Below, one piece after another: positions 25,245 through 32,737 of a stretch of DNA of 50,588 nt (position 1 is its first letter; every line of letters begins with the position of its first letter). The notes below the pieces were generated by a model that made no database searches, was not told the origin of the DNA, and was given only the letters and a program-made list of their open reading frames with translations. A program made the position numbers and the translations under genes. Origin of the DNA: JBEKIK01 sp050013075 (lineage in GTDB: Bacteria > Planctomycetota > Planctomycetia > Pirellulales > Thermoguttaceae). Location of the stretch: the NCBI GenBank assembly GCA_050013075.1, contig JBEKFZ010000023.1, positions 1 to 50,588 of the forward strand. The letters are read 5' to 3'.

Positions 25245-25656
25245 CACACCACGGAAACACGGAGATCGCGGAGTACGAACAAGAATAAGTATTTTACTAT
25301 CCTGAGTTTTACTTAACGAAACTGTCTATTGCCCCGAAGGGGCTTAGTCGTGTAGCTAGGGACGTGAGTCCCTGGTAGAGTTTAAACGGCAGATCAAGCC
25401 CTGAAATGGCGGCATTGATGGACGTTTTCCACTTCAATGTCGCCCTTTCAGGGCTTCTGATTTTGCGTATCCTATTTTCCGGCGGCTAACGCCGCCGGCT
25501 ACACAACTAAGCCCCTCCGGGGCAAAATATCAAGATACATTATCCAAAATTCAAGTTAATAATGCCTTTTTTTGTCCTTTAATTGTTGAATTAACAAAAG
25601 TAATTTATTATTCTTTCTAAATTGTTTCCTCCGTGTACTCCGTGCCTCCGTGGTGG
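25245..25656. repeat. nested composite palindrome upstream of bioA
   Basis: Three concentric inverted pairs lie around one centre. (1) CACGGA-type octamers at 25248-25276 and, inverted, 25628-25656. (2) 26-bp arms at 25331-25356 and 25498-25523 with two mismatches (GCCCCGAAGGGGC against GCCCCTCCGGGGC). (3) A central hairpin with the AAGCCCTGAAA / TTTCAGGGCTT pair at about 25398-25456. Smaller hairpins (GGGACGTGAGTCCC; CCGGCGGCTAACGCCGCCGG) fill the space. No gene in the 420 bp. Confidence 0.75.
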
Positions 25657-25658
25657 AT

Positions 25659-27014
25659 ATGCCTGTTCCCGACACTGAAGATCTAAAAACCTGGGATCGC
25701 ACACTCGTCTGGCATGCCTTTACGCAGATGGCCGAGTACGAGCCGTTGATTCTGGAGCGGGCGCAAGGCTGCCTGCTCTGGGACATCGACGGCCGGGAGT
25801 ATATCGACGGTGTGAGCAGCTTGTGGTGCAATATCCACGGGCATGGGCATCCGCGAATCGACGCGGCCGTCCGCGAGCAGCTCGATCGCGTGGCGCACGT
25901 TACCTCGCTGGGCAGCTCGAATCCCACGACCATCAGATTGGCAAAGCGGCTGGTCGATCTTGCACCCCCGGGTCTTAAGCACGTTTTCTTTTCCGACGAC
26001 GGGGCCACGGCCGTTGAAGTCGCCATAAAAATGGCCCTGCAATACTGGCGGCAACGAAAAGATCCCCGACCGGATAAAACCTGCTACCTGGCCTTGGGCG
26101 ACGCCTATCACGGCGATACCCTGGGCGGCGTGAGCGTGGGCGGGGTGGAGCGGTTCCATGCTATGTTCCGGCCGCTGCTGTTTGAAACGCTTCGCGTGCC
26201 CGCGCCCGATACGTATCGAACGCCCGAAGGCGTCGGACCGGACGAATTGTGCAAATATCACCTGGAAAAATTGGAGCGGGTGTTGACTGAGCAGCACCGG
26301 CGCATCGCCGCGATGGTGATCGAGCCTCTAGTGCAAGCGGCGGCGGGCATGATCGTGCATCCCAGTGGATATCTGCGCGGACTCAGGGAACTGACGCAAA
26401 AATACGACGTGCTCCTGATTGCCGACGAGGTGGCCGTGGGCTTTGGGCGAACGGGAAAAATGTTCGCCTGCGAGCACGAGGCCGTAACGCCCGATTTCCT
26501 CTGCCTGGCAAAGGGCATTACCGGCGGATATCTGCCCTTGGCCGCCACCATTGCGACCGAGGAAATTTATCAGGCATTCTTGGGCACGTACGCCGAGAGC
26601 AAGACATTTTTCCACGGCCATACCTACGGCGGCAATCCCCTAGGCGCGGCCGCGGCCTTGGCCTGCCTGGATATTTTCGAGGAGGAAAAAACCCTAAAGC
26701 GACTGCAACCGAAAATCGCCCGATTGGCCGAACATCTTGCCCGCTTGGGTCAACTGCCGCACGTGGGCCACGTCCGCCAATGCGGCCTGATCGGGGCGCT
26801 CGAGTTGGTCCGCGACAAAGCGACCAAAGCGCCTTATCCCTGGGAAGAAAAGCGCGGCCTGAAGGTCTGCGATTACGCCCGAACCGAAGGCGTGCTCCTA
26901 CGCCCGCTGGGCAATGTAATCGTAATCATGCCCCCGCTTTCGATCACGCTTGCGCAGTTGGATAAGATCCTCGGGGTGGTGGAACAGGGAATCGCGGAAG
27001 TGATTGGGGATTAA
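25659..27014 (+). CDS. bioA: adenosylmethionine-8-amino-7-oxononanoate aminotransferase BioA
   Basis: A 451-residue class III PLP aminotransferase that transfers the amino group of SAM to 7-keto-8-aminopelargonate in biotin synthesis. Hallmarks are the N-terminal WDRTLVWHAFTQMAEYEP, DGVSSLWCNIHGHGHP (substrate/SAM-binding Trp and Tyr region of BioA), HVFFSDDGATAVEVAIKMALQYW, DEVAVGFGRTGKMFACE and CLAKGITGGYLPLAAT (PLP lysine). The ATG at 25659 is chosen over two in-frame GTGs at 25650/25653 that belong to the repeat. No other bio gene is here. It starts immediately after the outer arm of the nested palindrome. Confidence 0.95.
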   Translation: MPVPDTEDLKTWDRTLVWHAFTQMAEYEPLILERAQGCLLWDIDGREYIDGVSSLWCNIHGHGHPRIDAAVREQLDRVAHVTSLGSSNPTTIRLAKRLVDLAPPGLKHVFFSDDGATAVEVAIKMALQYWRQRKDPRPDKTCYLALGDAYHGDTLGGVSVGGVERFHAMFRPLLFETLRVPAPDTYRTPEGVGPDELCKYHLEKLERVLTEQHRRIAAMVIEPLVQAAAGMIVHPSGYLRGLRELTQKYDVLLIADEVAVGFGRTGKMFACEHEAVTPDFLCLAKGITGGYLPLAATIATEEIYQAFLGTYAESKTFFHGHTYGGNPLGAAAALACLDIFEEEKTLKRLQPKIARLAEHLARLGQLPHVGHVRQCGLIGALELVRDKATKAPYPWEEKRGLKVCDYARTEGVLLRPLGNVIVIMPPLSITLAQLDKILGVVEQGIAEVIGD

Positions 27015-27027
27015 AGGAATATAAAAA

Positions 27028-27324
27028 TCATAATAAAGCGTCGTGATCGCGCGCGCCATGAAGTACCCGGGCAATTTTGATACCATTTTTAATAGGGCGA
27101 AAATAAATAACATAATTACTAACGGAAAAACTACGATATCGACCTGTGGCGAATTCGGCGCGTAGTTGTCCCATTTGCAGTTGGGTTGCCAGAATTTCGC
27201 ATGTCTGATGGATGGAATGTAAAAAGTTATCAGCCCGTTCCAGGCTTCCACTTTGCTGCGCTATATAGAGACCGATCTCCACAAGATCCCGTTTTGCTTC
27301 AGAAGAGATAATCAGACGAACCAT
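27028..27324 (-). CDS. parE: RelE/ParE-family toxin
   Basis: 98 residues with the ParE/RelE fold pattern: RLIISSEAKRDLVEIGLYIAQQSGSLERADNFLHSI, then GRYRSFSVSNYVIYFRPIKNGIKIARVLHGARD at the C-terminus, typical of the ParE subfamily (family targets: gyrase, or mRNA for RelE members). It is preceded on the minus strand by its antitoxin with a 14-base gap. It may protect its own locus or act in stress response; which one cannot be read. Confidence 0.9.
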   Translation of the reverse strand: MVRLIISSEAKRDLVEIGLYIAQQSGSLERADNFLHSIHQTCEILATQLQMGQLRAEFATGRYRSFSVSNYVIYFRPIKNGIKIARVLHGARDHDALL

Positions 27325-27338
27325 CGGTTAGCCTGATC

Positions 27339-27572
27339 CTATGACGATTTCAATTGGGTCCGAACCGAGGATTTAATTTCTTCAATATCCAAAGGTATGC
27401 CTTCTCCATGTTCGAGTTGTTCGATACCCATATTCACATCGCGGATCAGTTGTTCGCGTCTTTTCAGTAATTCGACTGCCCGATCCAAGATCTCGCCACG
27501 GTCGTGATAGAGACCGGCCGCAATGGCGTTTTGAATATATTGTTCGTTTTCCGGCGAAAGATTGGTTGCCAT
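27339..27572 (-). CDS. parD: ParD-type antitoxin
   Basis: 77 residues, with an N-terminal ribbon-helix-helix region (MATNLSPENEQYIQNAIAAGLYHDRGEILDRAVELLKRREQL) and an acidic C-terminal tail (DIEEIKSSVRTQLKSS) that binds the toxin. It has the usual ParD/CC2985 order (antitoxin first, toxin after) and length. A GAGG-like purine stretch precedes the ATG at 27572. Autoregulation at the promoter is expected from the family. Confidence 0.9.
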   Translation of the reverse strand: MATNLSPENEQYIQNAIAAGLYHDRGEILDRAVELLKRREQLIRDVNMGIEQLEHGEGIPLDIEEIKSSVRTQLKSS

Positions 27573-27948
27573 GCTTGACTTCCTCCAATTACCCTCAAAT
27601 TAAAGATACCAAATAGAATCGCATGATTCAACATATTGCATTATACCCCCCTTGCCCCCACTACAGCACTGATTTTAAGAAATTTGGCGGAAATTGATTG
27701 ACATTTGCGGGGGGGGGGGGGGTAAATTAGGCAACATTGCTTTTTCTTTGTGGCAATGTTTATAGAGGCAGCGCGAGCACGCGGATAGCCGGTTTACTGA
27801 ATCGTGTCAGTACGATTCGGCGTGCATTCTATGGTCGGCTCATTTGTGATGGGCTGATTTTCCAAGGTTTTTGTTTGCGAAGATTTTCTGTATTTGCTTA
27901 TTTCATTCTAGGGCGACAAATCGTCCGTAATTTCAAGGGAGGTGTGTG
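27573..27948. other. leader of the PEP-CTERM gene, with poly-G promoter and hairpin
   Basis: 376 bp without a supported gene. It includes the promoter at 27698-27728, an AACATTGC / GCAATGTT stem at 27733-27740 and 27753-27760 just after the predicted start, and AGGGAGG at 27936-27942 ahead of the next gene. A 70-codon TTG-start reading frame at 27737-27949 overlaps the next start and has no supporting feature. Confidence 0.5.
27698..27728 (+). promoter_or_regulatory. candidate sigma70-type promoter with poly-G spacer
   Basis: TTGACA at 27698-27703 and TAAATT at 27723-27728 are separated by 19 bases, of which 14 are an uninterrupted G run (27709-27722). The -35 is a perfect consensus. Losing two G residues would give the ideal 17-base spacer. 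The arrangement is known from phase-variable promoters such as Neisseria opc and porA. The run length could vary or be a sequencing artefact. Confidence 0.55.
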
Positions 27949-29136
27949 ATGAGAAGTTTCATTGCTGGTTTGGTGGGCCTGATGCTGATTTTGTGGCTGT
28001 GTGCCGCAAACGTGGGGCAGGTGTCGGCGGCGCCAGGAGACCTGTTGTACACTTATCCAAATCCCGAGCCGCACTCCAACGATTATTTCGGCTGCAAGGT
28101 AGCAGGCGTCGGCAACAACCCGCTAATCGGCGCCTACGGGAGCGACCAAGCGGGGATCGATGCCGGGGCCGCGTACCTACTAAACAGGAACGACGGGACC
28201 GTTCTCAACAAATGGTACGGCGCAGCCGCCGGCGACGGGTTTGGGTATTCCGTCGCGGCCAGAGGCAACGACGTTCTCGTTGGGGCTCCCTACGCAAACG
28301 GCACCGCTGGAGGCGCTTATATTTATGACGGTTCAACCTGCCAAAGCAAATTTCCCATTGTGAACCCAACTCCAAATCCAAACGAGATGTTTGGCAGTTG
28401 TGTCGCTGCGATGGGCAACAACATCCTCGTCGGTGCTCAGTGGGACAATTCCAGGGGGGCGGCGCTGGAAGGCGCGGTCTACCTTTACGATGGGACAAGT
28501 GGGGCTTGGCTGCACACCTTTCAGCCGCCCGTCATCGGCGCGCGCCAGTACTTCGGCCAGTCCGTCAGCGCGGTAGGCAGCAACAAAGTCCTCATCGGCG
28601 CACAATGTGACAACACGCACGGCTACGACAGCGGCGCCGCGTACTTGTATACCTTTGATGAATACACTTCCACTTGGAACGATGCGAATCCTAAGACGAT
28701 CTATGAACCGATGCCCCACGTTGACGGTTATTTCGGCCGGTCAGTCACAGCATTGGGTAACGACCTTCTTATCTCCAGTTATGCGCACACGTACTTGTTC
28801 GACGGCAACACCGGGGCCCTAGAAAACACGTTTTCGCCGAACGGCGAGGTCACGACCGTCGGTGGCAACGTGTTGATCACTCCCACCGGTGGCAGCGGAC
28901 CGCAGTTGTACAGCGGCATCGCACCGTACCAACTCTTGTGGTCGGGCCCTGGCTCCGGCGACGCGGGAGCTGCGCTGGGCTCTGACATCCTGGTCGGTAG
29001 CCCGTCCTATGAGGGCGGGATCGGTATCGCGTATTTGTACGAAGGAGTCCCCGAACCCTCCACCCTCGTCCTCCTTGGCGCAGGCGCCATAAGCCTGCTT
29101 GCCTACGTTTGGGGGCGGAGAAAGGTGGCGGCGTAG
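27949..29136 (+). CDS. PEP-CTERM surface protein with FG-GAP-like beta-propeller repeats
   Basis: 395 residues starting at the ATG at 27949, 6 bases after AGGGAGG. A signal peptide (MRSFIAGLVGLMLILWLCAANVGQVSAA) is followed by repeats of about 50 residues with the pattern FG..VA..GN..LIGA...GAAYL: FGCKVAGVGNN, FGYSVAARGND, FGSCVAAMGNN, FGQSVSAVGSN and FGRSVTALGND, i.e. an FG-GAP/integrin-like beta-propeller. The C-terminus VPEPSTLVLLGAGAISLLAYVWGRRK is a complete PEP-CTERM sorting signal, cleaved and anchored by an exosortase-type machine elsewhere in the genome. It sits behind the candidate poly-G promoter and is followed by a hairpin terminator. Confidence 0.9.
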   Translation: MRSFIAGLVGLMLILWLCAANVGQVSAAPGDLLYTYPNPEPHSNDYFGCKVAGVGNNPLIGAYGSDQAGIDAGAAYLLNRNDGTVLNKWYGAAAGDGFGYSVAARGNDVLVGAPYANGTAGGAYIYDGSTCQSKFPIVNPTPNPNEMFGSCVAAMGNNILVGAQWDNSRGAALEGAVYLYDGTSGAWLHTFQPPVIGARQYFGQSVSAVGSNKVLIGAQCDNTHGYDSGAAYLYTFDEYTSTWNDANPKTIYEPMPHVDGYFGRSVTALGNDLLISSYAHTYLFDGNTGALENTFSPNGEVTTVGGNVLITPTGGSGPQLYSGIAPYQLLWSGPGSGDAGAALGSDILVGSPSYEGGIGIAYLYEGVPEPSTLVLLGAGAISLLAYVWGRRKVAA

Positions 29137-29168
29137 AGCGTCAAAGATAATCGAACGGCAAGACGAAT

Positions 29169-29190
29169 GGGCCGTCCGCGCGGGCGGCCC
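29169..29190 (+). terminator. Rho-independent-like terminator after the PEP-CTERM gene
   Basis: GGGCCGTCCGC / GCGGGCGGCCC can pair with one GT wobble and is followed by GTTTT. Located 33 bases after the stop. Confidence 0.65.
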
Positions 29191-29329
29191 GTTTTGCTTG
29201 GGTATCGTATAAATGGTGTTTTCTACCGGATTGATTTAATCAAGCCGGCGTAATATACTATTAAAGTGAATTGCCAATCGTTTTTGTTTACTCCCAAAGC
29301 AGAGAGGCGTTTCTGACGAGGTTTGGATT

Positions 29330-29548
29330 ATGCAAGACCAAATTATGGTGCAAATACCTGGTGAGATCAAGATCGCCTTGGACGAGGCAGTTCGCAGCGA
29401 GGGCGTTTCGTCCAATGAATTGGTCGGGCGAGCAATAAAGCAATATCTATTTCTGCGCCGCTTCCGCGTGCTTAGCGATCGCATGGCGGCCAAGGCCCAA
29501 TCGCAAGGAATTATATCGGAACAGGATGTTTTTGATCGAGTATCATGA
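29330..29548 (+). CDS. ribbon-helix-helix antitoxin
   Basis: 72 residues: MVQIPGEIKIALDEAVRSEGVSSNELVGRAIKQYLFLRRFRVL is a ribbon-helix-helix/MetJ-Arc type DNA-binding region, and the tail EQDVFDRVS binds the toxin. The gene overlaps the PIN toxin by 4 bases (ATGA at 29545-29548). Autoregulation is expected. The start may be the ATG at 29330 or the one five codons later. Confidence 0.8.
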   Translation: MQDQIMVQIPGEIKIALDEAVRSEGVSSNELVGRAIKQYLFLRRFRVLSDRMAAKAQSQGIISEQDVFDRVS

Positions 29549-29949
29549 AGATCGTCCTCGATACGAATGTTTTGATCTCGGCCCTTATCACGCGCGGAGT
29601 ATGCCGCGATCTATTGGAGCACTGCGTGCAAAGGCATCAGATCATCATCTCCGATTTTATTCTGAATGAAGTACGCGAAAATTTACAAAACAAGTTTCAT
29701 TTCGATGCCCAAGAGATTGACGAGGCCGTTGCTTTGTTTTCCGCCGAGATGCAAACTGTTTCTCCGGCATTGATAGAGAAACATATTTGTAGAGATCCGC
29801 AAGATGACATGATTTTGGGCACAGCCATTACCGGAAACGCCGAATGCATTATCACCGGCGATGAGGATTTACTGGTTTTAGGGCAGTATGGTCAGGTGCG
29901 AATTCTTAGCCCGGCCAAGTTTGCGGATTTTGAGGCACGTCGAAAATAG
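29545..29949 (+). CDS. PIN-domain toxin
   Basis: 134 residues, a PIN endoribonuclease of the VapC-like/COG1569 kind. Acidic metal-binding residues: Asp6 in VLDTNV, Glu44 in SDFILNEVRENL, the DPQDD cluster (about 88-92) and Asp106 in ITGDEDLLVL. It probably cleaves RNA when freed from the RHH antitoxin encoded just before it. The array at 29961-30039 follows. Confidence 0.87.
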   Translation: MKIVLDTNVLISALITRGVCRDLLEHCVQRHQIIISDFILNEVRENLQNKFHFDAQEIDEAVALFSAEMQTVSPALIEKHICRDPQDDMILGTAITGNAECIITGDEDLLVLGQYGQVRILSPAKFADFEARRK

Positions 29950-29960
29950 GTCCAAAAGCA

Positions 29961-30039
29961 CCCGGCATGAGTGCTGGGGCTAAACAAAAACTGTCCACGG
30001 TCCACCGCCCACTAATTCCCAATTTCTAATCTCTAATTC
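29961..30039. repeat. hairpin and heptamer array at the trpC 3' end
   Basis: CCCGGCATGAGTGCTGGGGC with CTAAAC at 29961-29985 is followed by heptamers CTGTCCA, CGGTCCA, CCGCCCA, CTAATTC, CCAATTT, CTAATCT and CTAATTC (29991-30039). The trpC stop codon (complement at 30026-30028) lies within the array. Confidence 0.75.
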
Positions 30040-30814
30040 CCAGCAGTTCATCGACTGCTTTGCCGATATCGGGTTTTGCCATCAGGGTTTCACCCACCAG
30101 CACGGCGTGCAGGCCGGCCGCTTGGAGTTGCTCCACGTCGCGGCGGGTGCGGATTCCGCTTTCGCCCACCACGATGCGTCCGGCGGGCACTTGCTTTCTG
30201 AGGCGGATGCAATGGCCCAGGTCGGCGTGAAAGGTCCGCAGGTCGCGATTGTTGATGCCCACCAGTTGCGCGCCGGCGTCGAGCACGCGGCGGAGATTTT
30301 CCGGCTGGTAAATTTCCACCAAGGGCGTCATGCCCAGCTCCACGATTGCGTCGTGTAATTCGTGCAGGGTGTAATCGTTGAGACATTCGGCGATCAAGAG
30401 CACGGCATCCGCGCCTGCCGCCCGGGATTGCCACACCTGGTACCGGTCGATAATAAAATCCTTGCGCAACACGGGCAGATCGACGGCGGCGCGAACTTGT
30501 TTAAGATCATCCAGGCTGCCTTGAAAATACGGCCCGTCGGTAAGCACGCTGATGCACGATGCCCCGTGTTGGCGGTAGATTTGCGCGATACTTACGGGAT
30601 CGAAATCGGCGCGGATGATTCCGGCCGACGGGCTGGCTTTTTTCACCTCGGCGATCAGGCGGATCGGGGGGCCTAGCGAAAGCGGGCCGAGGAAATCGCG
30701 CGGCGTCGGGGCAAGGGCCGAATACTCGCGGAGTTTTTCCACGGGCGTTTCGGCCTTGGCCAGTTCGACCTCCTCCAGTTTGGATGCGACGATGTCGTCG
30801 AGGATAGTGGACAT
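30026..30814 (-). CDS. trpC: indole-3-glycerol phosphate synthase TrpC
   Basis: 262 residues, a (beta/alpha)8 enzyme converting CdRP to indole-3-glycerol phosphate in tryptophan synthesis. Hallmarks are IAEVKKASPSAGIIR (catalytic Lys), CISVLTDGPYFQGSLDDL, VLRKDFIIDRYQV (catalytic Lys), DAVLLIAECL, LVEIYQ, GINNRDLRTF and VVGESGIRT. The last codons (GIRD) and the stop lie in a heptamer array. The start overlaps the purH stop by one base (TAATG), so the two are coupled. No other trp gene is nearby, so this is a mixed purine/tryptophan pair. Confidence 0.97.
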   Translation of the reverse strand: MSTILDDIVASKLEEVELAKAETPVEKLREYSALAPTPRDFLGPLSLGPPIRLIAEVKKASPSAGIIRADFDPVSIAQIYRQHGASCISVLTDGPYFQGSLDDLKQVRAAVDLPVLRKDFIIDRYQVWQSRAAGADAVLLIAECLNDYTLHELHDAIVELGMTPLVEIYQPENLRRVLDAGAQLVGINNRDLRTFHADLGHCIRLRKQVPAGRIVVGESGIRTRRDVEQLQAAGLHAVLVGETLMAKPDIGKAVDELLGIRD

Positions 30815-32382
30815 TAGTGTTTAAAATGTCTTCGGCCGGTGAAGATCATGGGTATGCCTTTGTTATTGCAGGCGGCAATTACTTCGTCGTCTTTTTTGGA
30901 ACCGCCGGGCTGGATTACGGCGCTTACTCCGGCGGCGGCGGCGGCCTCGATGGAGTCGGGGAATGGGAAAAAGGCGTCTGAGGCCAGGACCGAGCCGGTT
31001 GACCGGTCGCCGGCCTTTTGGATGGCGATATTAGTCGAATCGACGCGGCTCATCTGGCCCGCCCCGGCGCCGAGCAACATGCAATCCTTGGCAAGCACGA
31101 TGGCGTTGGATTTTACGTGCCTGACGATTTCCCAAGCGAAGCGCAGATCGGCCATTTGTGCCGCGGAGGGGTTTTTTTGTGTAACAACCTGCCATAACTC
31201 TTCGGGATCGGTCAGGACGTCGGCCTCTTGCATGAGCACGCCGCCTTCGAGGCAGCGATAGGTCCAGTGTGGCCGCGACGGGTCCAGCCGGCCTACTTTC
31301 AACAAGCGCACGTTGGCTTTCCATTTGGGCTTGGTGGTGAGGATTTCCAAGGCCTGGGCGTCGTAATCCGGAGCGACGATGGCCTCGATGAACAAACCCG
31401 GGGCGGCGAGCACATCGGCCGAGGCGGCGTCCATCGCGCGGTTAAGCCCCAGCACCGAGCCGAATGCGCTTAGCGGATCGCCTTCCATAGCCCGTTGCAG
31501 GGCCGCGGCCAGGTTGTCGGCCACGGCTGCGCCGCAGGGGTTGTTGTGCTTGATGACCACGGCCGCCGGCCTGGAAAAACTACGCACGATTCCCAGTGCG
31601 CTATCGAGGTCGAGAAGATTATTGTAGGAAAGTTCTTTTCCGTTGAGTTGCTTGGCAGTGACGACGTTTGCATCGTTGCAATCGGGCTGGGCGTAAACGG
31701 CGGCCTGCTGATGCGGATTCTCGCCGTAGCGCAGTACTCCTTTGCGGGTGAGATTCATGCGGATAACGTCGGGGAAAACTCCCCCGGCCGCATCGCCGGC
31801 GAAAAAGTTGGCGATGGCCCTGTCGTAATTGGCCGTATGGGCGAAGGCCTCGGCGGCCAAACGGCGGCGGAGTTCCAGCGTGGTGCAGCCGCTCTTCGTG
31901 ATCTCCTCGAGGATCTCCGAATACTGTCCGGTGTTGGTGGCCACGGTGGTAAAAGCGTGGTTTTTCGCGGCCGCGCGGACCATGGTCGGGCCGCCGATGT
32001 CGATCTGCTCGATGGCTTCCTCGGCCGTTACTCCCTTGCGGGCCGCGGTGGTCTCGAAGGGATACAAGTTGACCACGACCAGCTCGAAAGTGAGGATGCC
32101 GTGTTCGGCCAGTGCCCGCATGTCTTGGGGATTGTCGTGTCGGCAGAGGATGCCGCCGTGGACCTTGGGATGGAGAGTTTTCAGCCGGCCGTCCATCATT
32201 TCCGGAAAGCCGGTGTATTCGGCAATGTCGCGGACCGGAATGCCTTCGGTTTCCAGATGTTTACGGGTGCCGCCGGTGCTGAAGATTTCCACCCCCAGGG
32301 CGGTCAATCCCCGGGCGAAACCGGCCAGTCCGAGTTTGTCGCTTACGCTGATTAATGCACGTTTAATTTTCGGCGATTCCAT
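30814..32382 (-). CDS. purH: bifunctional AICAR transformylase / IMP cyclohydrolase PurH
   Basis: 522 residues, two domains: IMP cyclohydrolase first (1-about 200, with ALISVSDKLGLAGFARGL, STGGTRKHL, GRLKTLHPKVHGGIL, DIGGPTMVRAAAKN) and AICAR transformylase after (LRYGENPHQQAAVY, KQLNGKELSYNNLLDLDSAL, VVIKHNNPCGAAV, NAIVLAKDCMLLGAGAGQMSRVDS, SDAFFPFPDSIEAAAAAGV, IFTGRRHF). Both active-site sets are visible: His in the AICAR binding motif KHNNPCG and Lys in the conserved RVDS region. Length is that of the family (about 520). It turns AICAR, partly from the HisF/HisH reaction, into IMP. Confidence 0.97.
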   Translation of the reverse strand: MESPKIKRALISVSDKLGLAGFARGLTALGVEIFSTGGTRKHLETEGIPVRDIAEYTGFPEMMDGRLKTLHPKVHGGILCRHDNPQDMRALAEHGILTFELVVVNLYPFETTAARKGVTAEEAIEQIDIGGPTMVRAAAKNHAFTTVATNTGQYSEILEEITKSGCTTLELRRRLAAEAFAHTANYDRAIANFFAGDAAGGVFPDVIRMNLTRKGVLRYGENPHQQAAVYAQPDCNDANVVTAKQLNGKELSYNNLLDLDSALGIVRSFSRPAAVVIKHNNPCGAAVADNLAAALQRAMEGDPLSAFGSVLGLNRAMDAASADVLAAPGLFIEAIVAPDYDAQALEILTTKPKWKANVRLLKVGRLDPSRPHWTYRCLEGGVLMQEADVLTDPEELWQVVTQKNPSAAQMADLRFAWEIVRHVKSNAIVLAKDCMLLGAGAGQMSRVDSTNIAIQKAGDRSTGSVLASDAFFPFPDSIEAAAAAGVSAVIQPGGSKKDDEVIAACNNKGIPMIFTGRRHFKH

Positions 32383-32737
32383 CCAGACACCTTTTCATTC
32401 AAAAAGCCGCGGCCGTTGGCCGCGCATTGGTCCGCGGCAGTCGGCCGCGCATTGGTGCGCGATCAACGGTCGCGGCTTTATGGATTTCACATAATTCAAC
32501 ATCCTTAGCGGCTGTCGAAGTATTACTCCCCTCTCCCGCTTGCGGGAGAGGGGCCGGGGGTGAGGGCAGGTTGACTTCCAAACTCCAAAGTTATTTTTGG
32601 ACAGCCACTTATTTACGGGTTTTGCGGTGAGCCGTCAAGGAGTGGGATGAGAAAAATCGCCGGTAATAAACAAAAAAAGCCCGCGGGTGGATAACCGCGG
32701 GCGTGCAAAAGGTCGGTTTTTCGGCGGATGAAATAAT
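32383..32737. other. repeat-rich intergenic region between purH and the PQQ propeller gene
   Basis: 355 bp without a gene. 32402-32475 holds a chain of GCCGCGG/CCGCGGC-type palindromes. 32526-32566 has the widely seen CCCTCTCCCGC / GCGGGAGAGGG hairpin with GGGGGTGAGGG. 32672-32702 is a terminator on the minus strand (see separate entry). Confidence 0.6.
32672..32702 (-). terminator. strong Rho-independent terminator of the PQQ propeller gene
   Basis: On the minus strand GCCCGCGG / CCGCGGGC pair around a 7-8 base loop (32679-32702) and are followed by seven T (complement of the A run at 32672-32678). It lies 36 bases after the stop codon of the minus-strand gene. Confidence 0.88.

Noticed and set aside
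27737..27949. 70-codon TTG-start reading frame in the leader of the PEP-CTERM gene
   Set aside because: No Shine-Dalgarno sequence, unusual composition, ends inside the next start, and no recognisable feature; better read as leader RNA.
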